Shown: in pieces, positions 33,209 through 41,296 of the stretch
How the letters are laid out: every line of letters begins with the position of its first letter
Numbering within the stretch: the stretch's first letter is position 1
Source: an uncultured Alphaproteobacteria bacterium
GTDB taxonomy: Bacteria > Pseudomonadota > Alphaproteobacteria > GCA-2731375
NCBI GenBank assembly: GCA_951812805.1
Contig: CATOSZ010000005.1
Location: forward strand, 372,001-436,000
DNA length: 64,000 nucleotides
Reading direction: 5' to 3'
The notes under the pieces: generated by a model
What the model was told of the DNA's origin: nothing
Databases searched by the model: none
The model's input: only the letters and a program-made list of their open reading frames with translations
Made by a program: the position numbers and the translations under genes

Positions 33209-33296
33209 AGGGACGCGATACTTAAACTCTCAATAAATTGGGGTGAATTGCGCCATACCACCTATGCCTTGAGAGTTTAAGTATCGTGTCCCTTTA
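33206..33296. repeat. 91-bp palindromic element (28-bp arms), MITE/REP-like
   Basis: The left arm 33206-33233 and right arm 33269-33296 are inverted complements with a single mismatch, around a 35-nt AT-rich loop. The arm core is GATACTTAAACTCTC. It overlaps the stop of the ImmA/IrrE gene and ends the low-GC island. It contains no ORF. A matching half-motif (CGATACTTAAACCCTC) occurs at 45588-45603. It could act as a bidirectional terminator, but the sequence repetition elsewhere argues for a mobile palindrome. Confidence 0.8.
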
Positions 33297-33338
33297 TTTG
33301 ATTGAGCGAGGGTAGTGCAACGTGGATGCGAGCAGACG

Positions 33339-34850
33339 TCAGCTCGTCACCTCGAACAATCCGGCCCGCGGCGGGACGGGATCGCGGACCTCCGACACCA
33401 CCTCGATGCCGAGCGCGTCTAGCTCGCCGTTGCCGAGGTCCGCGAGGCCGAGGGCGGCGGCGAGGAAGCGGTCGATTTCGCTTCCCTCGACGAGGCCGTC
33501 GGCCAGAGTCCGGAACTTGGCGACATAGTCGTCGCGGACATAAGGCCGCGCGCCGTTCGGATGGGCGTCGGCCACGGCCAGCTCGTCGTCCAGCATCGTC
33601 CCGTCGGTGAGCGTGATCACCGCGCGGGCGCCGAAGGCGCGCTTTCCCGGATCCGGTTCGTGGTAGCGCCGGGTCCATTCGGCATCCTCGACCGTGCGGA
33701 CCTTTCGCCAGAGCGGGGCGACGGCACGGGCCCGCGCGGACGTATAGCTCGCGTCGTGGTGCCAGGTCCCGTCGGCAAGCGCGACGGCGAAGATATACAT
33801 GGCGCTGTGGTCGAGGGTCTCGCGGCTCGCCTCGGGATCGTATTTCTGGGGGTCGTTCGCACCATTACCGATGATGCGGTGGGTATGGTCGCTGGTGTGG
33901 ATCACCACCTCGGCGACCGTGTCGGGGTCCGGCACCCGGGCGCGCAGACGGAAGGCGAGGTCGATCAATGCCTGCGCCTGGTACTCCGCCGAGTGGGCCT
34001 TCGTGTAGGTTTCCAGGATGGCGCGGCGCGCCGCCCCCGGCGCCGGCAGCTCGAGTTCGTATTCGGCCTCGGGCCCCGCCAGCAACCAGGCGACGATGCT
34101 GTCGTCGCCCTCGTAGATCGGCGAGGGGCCGCTCTCGCCGCGCATCGCCCGGTCGACGGCTTCGATCGCCAACTTGGCGACATGCGCCGGCGCATAGGCC
34201 TTCCAGCTCGAAATCTCGCCCTTGCGCGATTGCCGCGTGGTAATCGCGACATGAACCGCGTGGTTGATCGCCTGGAAGGTGACCTCGACCGGCAGGCGCA
34301 ACAGATCGCCGAGGCCGGCAACCGTGCCGGCGGCGAGATGCGCGATATGGTCGATGCGATGCTTGTTGAGGCAGATCGCCTTGGTGAGCGCGACGTCGAC
34401 CTCGTAGGCGGTCAGGATCGCGCGCACCAGGTCGGCGCCGGCGAGGCCGCGCTGCTGCGCCACCGCCATCAGCGCCGGGATCATGTCGCCCGGATGGTTC
34501 ATGTCCGCGGCGAGGAAGGTGTCGTGGAAGTCGAGTTCGCGCACCGCCGTCGCGTTGGCCCAGGCCGCCCACTCGCACGCCACCTTCACAGCCCCGCCGT
34601 GGCCGACGACGGTGGCGCCGTGTGGATGGGGATGGGCGATCGCCTGCGCGCGGGCGTTGGCCACCGGCCGGCGGGCGAGCGCCGCAATCGAGACGGCGGC
34701 GTTGTCGACGACGCGGTTCATCGCCATGCCCGCCGCCTCGGCGTCGACCGCCACGTCGTCCGCCGCGATCTCCGCGAGTTTCCAGGCCAGCTGCTCCGCC
34801 CGGGGCGTGGTCTCGCCCGGGGCGTGCACACGCAACACATGGCGCGCCAT
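33339..34850 (-). CDS. MmgE/PrpD-family dehydratase
   Basis: A 503-residue protein of the 2-methylcitrate dehydratase/cis-aconitate decarboxylase superfamily. ANATAVRELDFHDTFLAADMNHPGDMIPAL is the conserved active-site stretch (His and Asp) and the C-terminal lid has TYTKAHSAEYQAQALID. No other methylcitrate-cycle gene is nearby; the minus-strand neighbours (VOC protein, TPP-dependent lyase) suggest a dedicated carboxylic-acid degradation operon. ATG 34850 is followed by a typical N-terminus. Confidence 0.87.
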   Translation of the reverse strand: MARHVLRVHAPGETTPRAEQLAWKLAEIAADDVAVDAEAAGMAMNRVVDNAAVSIAALARRPVANARAQAIAHPHPHGATVVGHGGAVKVACEWAAWANATAVRELDFHDTFLAADMNHPGDMIPALMAVAQQRGLAGADLVRAILTAYEVDVALTKAICLNKHRIDHIAHLAAGTVAGLGDLLRLPVEVTFQAINHAVHVAITTRQSRKGEISSWKAYAPAHVAKLAIEAVDRAMRGESGPSPIYEGDDSIVAWLLAGPEAEYELELPAPGAARRAILETYTKAHSAEYQAQALIDLAFRLRARVPDPDTVAEVVIHTSDHTHRIIGNGANDPQKYDPEASRETLDHSAMYIFAVALADGTWHHDASYTSARARAVAPLWRKVRTVEDAEWTRRYHEPDPGKRAFGARAVITLTDGTMLDDELAVADAHPNGARPYVRDDYVAKFRTLADGLVEGSEIDRFLAAALGLADLGNGELDALGIEVVSEVRDPVPPRAGLFEVTS

Positions 34851-34904
34851 CGCACTTCTCCTCGCGCGCGGGCCCGCCGGTCGCGGCGGGGCCCGGCCGC
34901 GGAC

Positions 34905-35354
34905 CTACTGCAGGTCGGCCGGGCCGTTCGGAATCCGCGGCGCGATCTTGGTCCCGCGCGGCAGGCGCTCGTCGGCCTTGAAGTTCAGCTCGATCTTGAT
35001 GTTGTCCGGGTCATAGAGAAAGACCTGCCGGCCACCCGAAGCGATGTTGCCTTCCATCTCCGGGATCAGGCGGACGGCGTGCGGGATCTTGTTCCGCTTC
35101 AGCCGGCGGAGCGTCCCGGGCAGATCCTCGGCGAAGAGGGCGATGTGATCGAAACGGCCGGTGGTCTTGGCAGCGCGCATCTTGCGCGGGCTCAGATGCA
35201 GGATCGGGTGGCCACCCGCATAGAGCCAGGCGCCGGGCGAATCGAAGGGCGGGCGCGAGCCCGGCTTCATGTTGAGCGCCTTGTCGTAGAACTTGCAAGA
35301 CTGGTCCAGATCGCTGCAGGCGATATTGTAGTGATCGATACCGTTGATCGACAT
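34905..35354 (-). CDS. VOC-family (glyoxalase/dioxygenase-fold) protein
   Basis: A 149-residue vicinal-oxygen-chelate protein. GIDHYNIACSDLDQSCKFY is the first beta-alpha-beta module with the metal-ligand His (~6), FDHIALFAEDLPGTLRRL the second, and FLYDPDNIKIELNF supplies the C-terminal Glu ligand. Start 35354 follows GGAGGCCCC; the ORF-track start at 35441 is too far upstream. It may be a lactoylglutathione-lyase-like or ring-cleavage enzyme; context with PrpD and a TPP lyase favours organic-acid catabolism. Confidence 0.83.
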   Translation of the reverse strand: MSINGIDHYNIACSDLDQSCKFYDKALNMKPGSRPPFDSPGAWLYAGGHPILHLSPRKMRAAKTTGRFDHIALFAEDLPGTLRRLKRNKIPHAVRLIPEMEGNIASGGRQVFLYDPDNIKIELNFKADERLPRGTKIAPRIPNGPADLQ

Positions 35355-35474
35355 CTTGGGGCCTCCCTCGTGGTCTCGCGCCGACGGGCGACGCTGCGAA
35401 AACGACGCCGGAGTGTAACGTCCGGCCCGGGCGAATGCCAAGCGGCACGCCCGTCACGGATCGGATCGGACCGT

Positions 35475-37124
35475 CTAGAACCGTCCGCGAATGGCGTCCT
35501 TCTGGGCGGCGACGTCGATCAGCACCGTGCGACCCTCGCCGTTCAGGCGTTGGGCCTCGGCCAGCGCCGGGGCCAGCTCGGCGATCCGGTTGACCTTGAT
35601 GCCAACGGCGCCCATGCCCTCGGCGATCTTGGCGTAGTCGCCGTGCATGGTGGAAACGCCGAGGTCGCGCGCCTCCTCGCCGATGGCACCGCGACTGCCG
35701 AGCGAGTAGGTCGCCATCGCGCTGTTGTTCAACAGCACCGTGGTGATCGCCGCGCCGGAGCGTGCCGCGGTCTCGATGTCCGTGCCCGACATGCCGAAGG
35801 CGCCGTCGCCCATCAGGTTGAGGCAGAACTTCTCCGGGTGCGCCATCTTGGCGCCGATCATCAGCGGGATGCCGAAGCCGAGATGCGTGGTCTTGCCCCA
35901 GCCGACGAAGCTGTGCGGCACCGTCGCGCGGTGGAACGGCACGATGCAGTCGCGCGGCGCACCGGCATCGTGGGTGACGATCGAGTTCTCGAGGTCTAGG
36001 GCCTCGTTGATCTCGTGGATCACCCGATAATAGTCGAGCGGCTCGACCTCCGAGTGAAGGTGTTGCGTCCACTCGGCCATCCATTCCTCGCGGATCCCGG
36101 CGATCTCCGCCGCCACCGCCGCCCGGTCGCCGAAACCCTGCCCGCCGGTCTTCTCGCGGATCGCCGAAAGCAACGCCTCGATCGTCAGCGCCGTGTCGCC
36201 GACCAGGCCGATGGAGGCGGCCTCGTCCTTGTTGATGTCGTCCGGGTTGACCGTGTTGTGGATCAGCATCTTGCCCGGTTGGATCTTCTGGCCGTAGGGC
36301 GTGCGGGTGAGGCTCGTGCCGAGGGCGAGCAGCGCGTCGCATTCCGTCAGCCAGCGATGCGCCGGCAGAGTGGTCGAGCCGCTGCCGGCCCCGAGTGCCA
36401 GCGGGTGGCGCTCGTCGAAGGCGGACTTGCCGGGCATGGTGCAGAACACCGGCATCGCCGTCAGCTCGGCGAGCGCGCGCAACGCTTCCGTGCCGCCGGA
36501 GAACAACACGCCCTGCCCGGCCCAGATCATCGGCTTCTTCGCCCCGATCAGCGCCGCCGCCGCGGCCTCGACCGCGGCTGCCTCCGGCTGCTGGCGGGTG
36601 AGCGCGGGCGAGGCATAGGTCTCCGCCGCCGCCGCCACCTCGCCGGCACAGACGTCGCCGGTGAGTTCGACCACCACCGGGCCCGGCGTGCCGTTGCGCA
36701 GGCCATGGAAGGCGCGTCGCATCACGTCGGCGATCTGGTCCGTCGTATAGATCGCCTCGACCTGCTTGACCCAGCCCTGATAGCGCTCGGCCGCGGAGAA
36801 GTTCGGCCGGACCGAAATCTGCTTCAGGTCGTTGCCGCCGAGCATGACCAGGATGGGGATATTGTCGGCGGCGGCCTGGGCGATACCGCCCATGGCGTTC
36901 TCGGCGCCGGCCTGCGCCTGCACGGCGACGACGCCGAAGCGCTTCCGGTCGCTCACCCGGCTGTAGCCGTCGGCGGCCATCACGGCGCCGCGCTCGTGGC
37001 GAAAGGCGACGGGGCGGATGCCTTCGCGCGCCACCGCCGAGATCAGCGGGTTCGAGGGGAAACAGGACATCCACTCGACGCCTTCCTGTTTCAAGATCCG
37101 GGCGATGTAGTCGATGCCGTTCAT
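35475..37124 (-). CDS. thiamine-pyrophosphate-dependent decarboxylase/ligase (acetolactate-synthase-like)
   Basis: A 549-residue enzyme with the standard three domains. The PYR domain has the catalytic Glu in FRHERGAVMAADGYSRVS (~44), the central domain runs about 190-330, and the PP domain carries GDGAFGMSGTDIETA with NNSA (the GDG-N motif, ~440-470). The exact reaction (oxalyl-CoA decarboxylase, sulfoacetaldehyde acetyltransferase, benzoylformate-type) cannot be assigned. ATG 37124 is used instead of 37172. It is 120 nt upstream of the VOC gene on the same strand. Confidence 0.85.
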   Translation of the reverse strand: MNGIDYIARILKQEGVEWMSCFPSNPLISAVAREGIRPVAFRHERGAVMAADGYSRVSDRKRFGVVAVQAQAGAENAMGGIAQAAADNIPILVMLGGNDLKQISVRPNFSAAERYQGWVKQVEAIYTTDQIADVMRRAFHGLRNGTPGPVVVELTGDVCAGEVAAAAETYASPALTRQQPEAAAVEAAAAALIGAKKPMIWAGQGVLFSGGTEALRALAELTAMPVFCTMPGKSAFDERHPLALGAGSGSTTLPAHRWLTECDALLALGTSLTRTPYGQKIQPGKMLIHNTVNPDDINKDEAASIGLVGDTALTIEALLSAIREKTGGQGFGDRAAVAAEIAGIREEWMAEWTQHLHSEVEPLDYYRVIHEINEALDLENSIVTHDAGAPRDCIVPFHRATVPHSFVGWGKTTHLGFGIPLMIGAKMAHPEKFCLNLMGDGAFGMSGTDIETAARSGAAITTVLLNNSAMATYSLGSRGAIGEEARDLGVSTMHGDYAKIAEGMGAVGIKVNRIAELAPALAEAQRLNGEGRTVLIDVAAQKDAIRGRF

Positions 37125-37209
37125 GATGCGCGCTCTCCCCTGCTCTCTTCCAGACCGGCTACCTGTGGTCAAAGCCCGCGCGAGGTCAACCGTTGCCGTG
37201 TCCCGGGCC

Positions 37210-38241
37210 TCAACGAAACGCCGGCATCACCTCGTGGCAGATCCGATGCAAACTCGCCTTCACCGCTTCCGCGCCCAGCATGCCGCCGGCGTTCAACTCC
37301 AACACCACGCCGTCGATGCCCAGGACCTCGCGCCATTCGCGGAACCGGTCCGTCACCTCCGCCGCCGAGCCGAAGGCAACGCGCGAGGCGCGGATGTTGT
37401 CGTAGTCGAGCGCGGCGAGTGCCTTCGCCACCCGTTCGCGGTCGCCCGCACCCTGGGCCATCAACATGCGGGCCTGGCGGGCGAAATAATATTCGATGTT
37501 GGCCCTGGGCGTGTCGTAGCCGTCGGCCGCATCGGCGCCGACATAGGCCGGCACGCGGAGGTAGACGCTGCCTTCCCCGGCGTGGCCGCTTTCCTTCCAG
37601 ACGGCGCGGTAACGGTTCAGGCTGTCCGCAAGCATGTCGAGGCCGTCGCCGCGCAAACCGACGAAGACCGGCAGGCCCTGGCGCGCCACCTTCTCGAAGG
37701 TCGCCGCCGAACTCGCCGCCATGCGCATCGGGGGGTGCGGGCGCTGGACCGGGGTCGGCACCACTTCGGCCTCGGTGACGCTGTAGAACCGGCCCTCGTA
37801 GGAGAATTTCCCGCCGGCCCAGGCCAGGCGCAGGACCTCGAGCGCCTCGTCGAAGCGCGCCTGGCTCTCGTCGTAGTCGATGCCGTAGCTGCGGTAGGCG
37901 CGCAGGAAACCGCTGCGGCCGATGCCGAACTCGAACCGCCCGCCGGAGATCTGGTCCAGCGTCGCGACTTCCTCGGCGATGCGCAGCGGGGTGCCGGCCA
38001 GCGGCAGGACATAAACCGCGAGGCCGACCCGCATCCGCCGAGTCCGCGCGGCGATCGCGCTCGCCGTCACGATCGGTGACGACAGGACCGAGCGGTCAGG
38101 GTTGAAATGAAACTCGGAAAGCCAGGCGCAATCCAGGCCCCACGCCTCGCCCGCGTCGACCAGGTCGAAGCCCTCGGCGAAGGCCCGGGTGCTGTCGCCG
38201 CCCTCGCGGAAGCCGAACTCCATGAACATGCCGAAGTGCAT
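37210..38241 (-). CDS. LLM-class flavin-dependent oxidoreductase (luciferase-like)
   Basis: A 343-residue TIM-barrel flavoprotein. AWGLDCAWLSEFHFNPDR (~32-49), RTRRMRVGLAVYVLPLAGTPLRIAEEVATLDQISGGRFEFGIGRS and PPMRMAASSAATFEKVARQG define the bacterial luciferase-like group using reduced FMN or F420. It likely forms one operon with the TPP enzyme downstream (85-bp gap). Its upstream side abuts an IS481 copy 75 bp away. Confidence 0.86.
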   Translation of the reverse strand: MHFGMFMEFGFREGGDSTRAFAEGFDLVDAGEAWGLDCAWLSEFHFNPDRSVLSSPIVTASAIAARTRRMRVGLAVYVLPLAGTPLRIAEEVATLDQISGGRFEFGIGRSGFLRAYRSYGIDYDESQARFDEALEVLRLAWAGGKFSYEGRFYSVTEAEVVPTPVQRPHPPMRMAASSAATFEKVARQGLPVFVGLRGDGLDMLADSLNRYRAVWKESGHAGEGSVYLRVPAYVGADAADGYDTPRANIEYYFARQARMLMAQGAGDRERVAKALAALDYDNIRASRVAFGSAAEVTDRFREWREVLGIDGVVLELNAGGMLGAEAVKASLHRICHEVMPAFR

Positions 38242-38316
38242 CGCGATTCCCAGTTCCTACCGCCGATGTGATCCCGGCGGCCATCGTGGCCCCGCCGCCG
38301 CACCGGGGCAAGTGCG

Positions 38317-39434
38317 TGTCCAGGTTCACTACATATGAGACGACGAGGTCTTCTTGGCTGTGATCTGTCGAAGGTACTCCTCGGGGGTTTTGCCTTTCAA
38401 GGCTCCATGAGGCCTGAAGGTGTTGTAGATGTTGGCGAACTTGTCGATCTGTGGGTTTAGTTTGTCGAGCTGGTCCTCGATGTCATGGCAGGCGTAGAAC
38501 TCGTAGCGCCATGCGCCGTTGGCTCGCTCGACGCCGCCATTGAGCTGCGGCGTCCTCGGCGGCAAGACATAGACGGGGATCTTTCGGCTCTCGCAGGCGG
38601 CCTCGAACTCGGCCATGAACTCGGATCCACCGTCGACCTGGATGGCCTTCACGGGGAAGGGCAGGTCGGCCACGAGTTTGTCGAGGAAGCTCTCGGCGTT
38701 CCTGGCGGTCGCTCTGCGGAAGGCCTTGGCACAGGTGAAGCGGCTGACGGGATCGTAGGCGGTGAACTGCTTGACCGTGCGCTCGCCGGCCGGCGTGATG
38801 CTCAAGGTGTCGAGCTGGACCAGATCGCCGGGGGCCGTTGCCTTCATCCCCTTCGGCAAACGCTTGGCGTGTGGGCGCTTGGCTCTCTTGCCCTTGGCGC
38901 GTCGTCGCGCCACGGGCACCGGCACAACGACGCCGCGCGCGACCAGATGGGCGAGCATGCGACCAACGGTGCTGTCCGACAAGGTGAAGCCCTCTCGGCG
39001 CAGCAGCGGTCCGAGCTTGGCCTTGCCCCACATCGGGAAGTCGCGGCGCAGCCGTTCAAGCCGACGCAGCACCGCACTCGACCACTCTCGGCGACGACGG
39101 CGGCGAGGCGCGCGCGAGCGCGGCTCCAACCGCTCGTCCCAGCGATAGAGCGTGCTACGCGGCACGCCCACCGCCTGGGCCGCCGCCTCGGCCGTCAAGC
39201 CGTCACGCCGGGCCCGATGCCAACGCCGGACGGCGTCGCGTCTGAACGCTACGCATTTAGTGTCGGGCTCCGCGTTCAGACGCGACGCCGTCCTCCAACC
39301 CCTGATAACATGTCGGGGCAGGCCAAAAACCTGCATGGGGATCTCCTTCAAGCTGTTGGTCTCGCAACTCACAGCTTCGGAGATCCCCGCCTCTGCCGCC
39401 AGAGGCGCGTCTCACATCTATCTGAACCTAGTCA
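38317..39434 (-). mobile_element. IS481-family insertion sequence, copy 1 (1118 bp)
   Basis: The ends are TGTCCAGGTTCA... at 38317 and ...TGAACCTAGTCA at 39434, forming imperfect inverted repeats of ~26 bp that begin TG and end CA. It is flanked by 5-bp target duplications GTGCG (38312-38316 and 39435-39439). Identity with copy 2 (offset 14440) starts and stops exactly at these ends, which fixes the boundaries. It sits in the gap between the LLM gene and a DHDPS-family gene and does not break an ORF. Confidence 0.95.
38329..39336 (-). CDS. IS481-family DDE transposase (copy 1)
   Basis: A 335-residue transposase. The N-terminal HTH (AEAAAQAVGVPRSTLYRWDER) is followed by a basic linker and a second winged-helix region. 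The rve integrase core follows, with Asp in GDLVQLDTLSI, Asp in IQVDGGSEFMAEF and Glu in LNGGVERANGAWR, and the tail NTFRPHGALKGKTPEEYL. ATG 39336 follows GGAGAT at 4-nt distance and is preferred to 39372. The protein is identical to the transposase at 52769, implying a recent duplication. Confidence 0.95.
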   Translation of the reverse strand: MQVFGLPRHVIRGWRTASRLNAEPDTKCVAFRRDAVRRWHRARRDGLTAEAAAQAVGVPRSTLYRWDERLEPRSRAPRRRRRREWSSAVLRRLERLRRDFPMWGKAKLGPLLRREGFTLSDSTVGRMLAHLVARGVVVPVPVARRRAKGKRAKRPHAKRLPKGMKATAPGDLVQLDTLSITPAGERTVKQFTAYDPVSRFTCAKAFRRATARNAESFLDKLVADLPFPVKAIQVDGGSEFMAEFEAACESRKIPVYVLPPRTPQLNGGVERANGAWRYEFYACHDIEDQLDKLNPQIDKFANIYNTFRPHGALKGKTPEEYLRQITAKKTSSSHM

Positions 39435-39496
39435 GTGCGCGCCGGCGTCGGCTTTGCTATGCTCAGCGCGAATTCTACGGCACCAGGGAGGCGACG

Positions 39497-40459
39497 ATGG
39501 CCAGACGGGCATTCGAGGCGAAGGGCGTCATTCCGGCGACATTGCTGGCGTTCGACGAGGATCGGCAAATCGACGAGGGGCCGTCGCGCCGTCACCTCGC
39601 CCATGTCGCGGCGACCCGCGGCATCAGCGCCATCACCGTCAACGCGCACGCCTCCGAGGCGCACGCCTGCACCTTCGAGGAGCAGCGCCGTATTCTCGAC
39701 ATGACCATGGACGAGGTCGGCGACCAGCACGCCATCGTCAATGGCGTCTATGCCGACGGCTCCCTGATGGGGGCGGAGCTCGCCCGCATGGCCGAGGCGG
39801 GCGGCGCGTCGGCCCTGCTGATCTTTCCGCCGAACTCGATGCTGATGGGCGGCCAGCTCCGGCCCGAGATGGCGATCGCGCATTTCTCCGAGATCGCGGC
39901 GGCCACCGACCTGCCGCTGATCGTCTTCCAGTATCCCGCCCCCCTCGGCCTCGGCTATCCCTTCGACACGTTGCTGCGGATGATCGACGAGATCCCCGGA
40001 ATCGTCGCCATCAAGGACTGGTCGAACGACGCCATGCTGCACGAGCGCCATATCCGCACGCTGCAGAACCTGCCGCGGCCCATCAGCGTGCTGACGACGC
40101 ACAGCTCCTGGCTGATGAGTTCCCTGGTGATGGGCGCGAACGGCTTGCTGTCGGGCGCCGGCAGCGTCATCGCCGATCTGCAGGTCGCCCTCTTCGAAGC
40201 CGTCCAGGCCAAGGACCTGGCCCGCGCCCAGGCGATCAACGACCGGATCTATCCGCTCGCCCAGGCCTTCTACACGCCGCCGTTCCTCGACATGCACAAC
40301 CGCATGAAGGAATGCCTGGTCATGCTGGGCCGGATGGAGAAGGCGATCGTCCGCCCGCCGTTGATGAAACTCCCCGAGGCGGAGCTGGCGCGCCTTCGCA
40401 CCGCCCTCGACCAGGCCGGCATCCGGCCCGAGGGGGCGTTGCTTGACGCGGCGGAATAA
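39497..40459 (+). CDS. dihydrodipicolinate synthase/N-acetylneuraminate lyase-family aldolase
   Basis: A 320-residue (beta/alpha)8 class I aldolase. GVIPATLLAFDEDRQID opens it, and the Schiff-base lysine is expected in GIVAIKDWSND (~170), with the Tyr in VFQYPAPLG. GGASALLIFPPNSM is the (P)PY-like strand. It is longer than DapA and lacks its lysine-pathway context, so it probably cleaves or forms another pyruvate-derived keto acid. ATG 39497 follows AGGGAGGCGACG. IS481 copy 1 inserted 62 bp upstream and may have replaced or separated its promoter. Confidence 0.84.
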   Translation: MARRAFEAKGVIPATLLAFDEDRQIDEGPSRRHLAHVAATRGISAITVNAHASEAHACTFEEQRRILDMTMDEVGDQHAIVNGVYADGSLMGAELARMAEAGGASALLIFPPNSMLMGGQLRPEMAIAHFSEIAAATDLPLIVFQYPAPLGLGYPFDTLLRMIDEIPGIVAIKDWSNDAMLHERHIRTLQNLPRPISVLTTHSSWLMSSLVMGANGLLSGAGSVIADLQVALFEAVQAKDLARAQAINDRIYPLAQAFYTPPFLDMHNRMKECLVMLGRMEKAIVRPPLMKLPEAELARLRTALDQAGIRPEGALLDAAE

Positions 40460-40469
40460 TCGGCGGCGC

Positions 40470-40484
40470 TTAACCCCGTCTTAA
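40470..40484. promoter_or_regulatory. candidate CtrA-binding box (TTAA-N7-TTAA)
   Basis: TTAACCCCGTCTTAA is a full CtrA-type site, continuing with CC as in the strongest known boxes. It lies 86 bp before the small ORF at 40570 and directly after the DHDPS-family stop, so it would control the small ORF rather than the aldolase. Only the sequence match is observed. Confidence 0.55.
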
Positions 40485-40569
40485 CCACGAGCCGCTAGAC
40501 TGACCGGACGTTCGACCCGGCCCCCGGCCGGCACGCGTACCCTCCGCACCGCCAGGGAAGGATGGTCCG

Positions 40570-40743
40570 ATGTTCGATGGCATCACGCGTATCGTCCAGC
40601 TCGCCCGCCCGCGCCCCCGGCGCCGGCCCCGTCCGATTGAAAAGGTCGAGGCGGCCGACCCGCACCCGAAGGACCGTCGCAAGCCACAACGGCGCGCGCC
40701 GGGAGACGCGACGAAGGGCCGGCGGATCGATCTCGACGCCTGA
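40570..40743 (+). CDS. small basic proline/arginine-rich protein (57 aa), possible CtrA target
   Basis: The ORF MFDGITRIVQLARPRPRRRP... ends KGRRIDLDA at TGA 40741 and is too short for the track. AGGGAAGGATGG precedes the ATG, and a full CtrA-like box lies 86 bp upstream. About a third of residues are Arg or Lys, the N-terminal ten residues are amphipathic and the C-terminus is acidic. No family is recognised. The RBS plus promoter box make it better than a random ORF, but in high-GC DNA this remains tentative. The stretch 40744-40964 behind it has no credible gene. Confidence 0.45.
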   Translation: MFDGITRIVQLARPRPRRRPRPIEKVEAADPHPKDRRKPQRRAPGDATKGRRIDLDA

Positions 40744-40964
40744 AGGCCCGCGGGCAAATTCGCCAACCCAAATTGCTCCCACTGTCGATGGCGTCAACGA
40801 CGATTGACCGGCCCCATGGCAGGGTCATCTGTGGATGACAGCGGGCCGGGCATGCAGAGCCGAACGCCCGCAAAACCGGTCTGGTCTATGTTCTGCCCGA
40901 GGACCTGGCGCAGGGATCCCGGATCGATTTCCTGCCATCGAAGGAGGGCAAAAAGGGAAAAAAC

Positions 40965-40997
40965 TTGGCAACCGTATAGCGTAGCGTTACACTATAC
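40965..40997 (+). promoter_or_regulatory. promoter and palindromic operator of the higBA module
   Basis: TTGGCA (40965-40970) and TACACT (40988-40993) are separated by 17 nt, a good sigma70 arrangement, two bases before the higB ATG region. A palindrome with 11-nt arms (40974-40984 GTATAGCGTAG; 40987-40997 TTACACTATAC, 9 of 11 pairing) overlaps the -10. This is where an antitoxin repressor would bind in a self-regulated toxin-antitoxin operon. Because the -10 is so close to the ATG, the transcript would be nearly leaderless. Confidence 0.6.
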
Positions 40998-40998
40998 T

Positions 40999-41279
40999 AT
41001 GATATTGTCGTTTCGTCATAAGGGCTGGAGATTTTCTACGAGACAGGCAGCGCAAGAAGGTTGCCTGCCGACCAGGCCCCGAAGATACGCCGGATTTTGA
41101 CGGCGATCGACGAAGCCAATGAACCGGAAGAGGTAGGGCTGTTTCCCGGCTGGCGGCTGCACCCGCTGAGCGGAGACATGCAAGGCTTTTGGAGTGTCAC
41201 CGTAACCGGCAACTGGCGGATTATTTTCCGGTTCGCCGTGGGCAACGCCTCGGAGCTGGACTATCTCGATTACCATTAG
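40999..41279 (+). pseudogene. higB: HigB/RelE-family toxin, frameshifted near codon 9
   Basis: ATG 40999 reads MILSFRHKG, then goes out of frame (WRFSTRQ...). In the -1 frame from 41025 the sequence continues LEIFYETGSARRLPADQAPK... to SELDYLDYH and TAG 41277. Joined, these give a ~93-residue HigB of normal length, including the core GWRLHPLSGDMQGFWSVTVTG and NWRIIFRF. A single base is missing in the AAGGG-C run around 41022-41025. The toxin is therefore probably inactive, unless an internal TTG start (41061) or slippage rescues it. The intact antitoxin lies 17 nt downstream. An assembly error in the G-run must be excluded. Confidence 0.85.
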
Positions 41280-41296
41280 GAAAGGAAAACGCAGCC

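Noticed and set aside
33561-35999. 812-aa plus-strand ORF
   Set aside because: Antisense to the PrpD and VOC genes; its composition is typical of a high-GC shadow frame.
38485-40446. 653-aa plus-strand ORF across IS481 copy 1
   Set aside because: It runs antisense through the transposase, and its 5' part recurs identically in copy 2. It has no domain.
40804-40980. ORF remnant ending LPSKEGKKGKNLATV before higB
   Set aside because: A short open frame between a TGA and a TAG with no start codon or RBS and no recognisable family; probably chance or an untraceable relic.
41023-41040. Programmed frameshift to make HigB
   Set aside because: There is no slippery heptamer or downstream structure at AAGGGC, and HigB families are not known to use recoding. 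A deletion or sequencing error is simpler.
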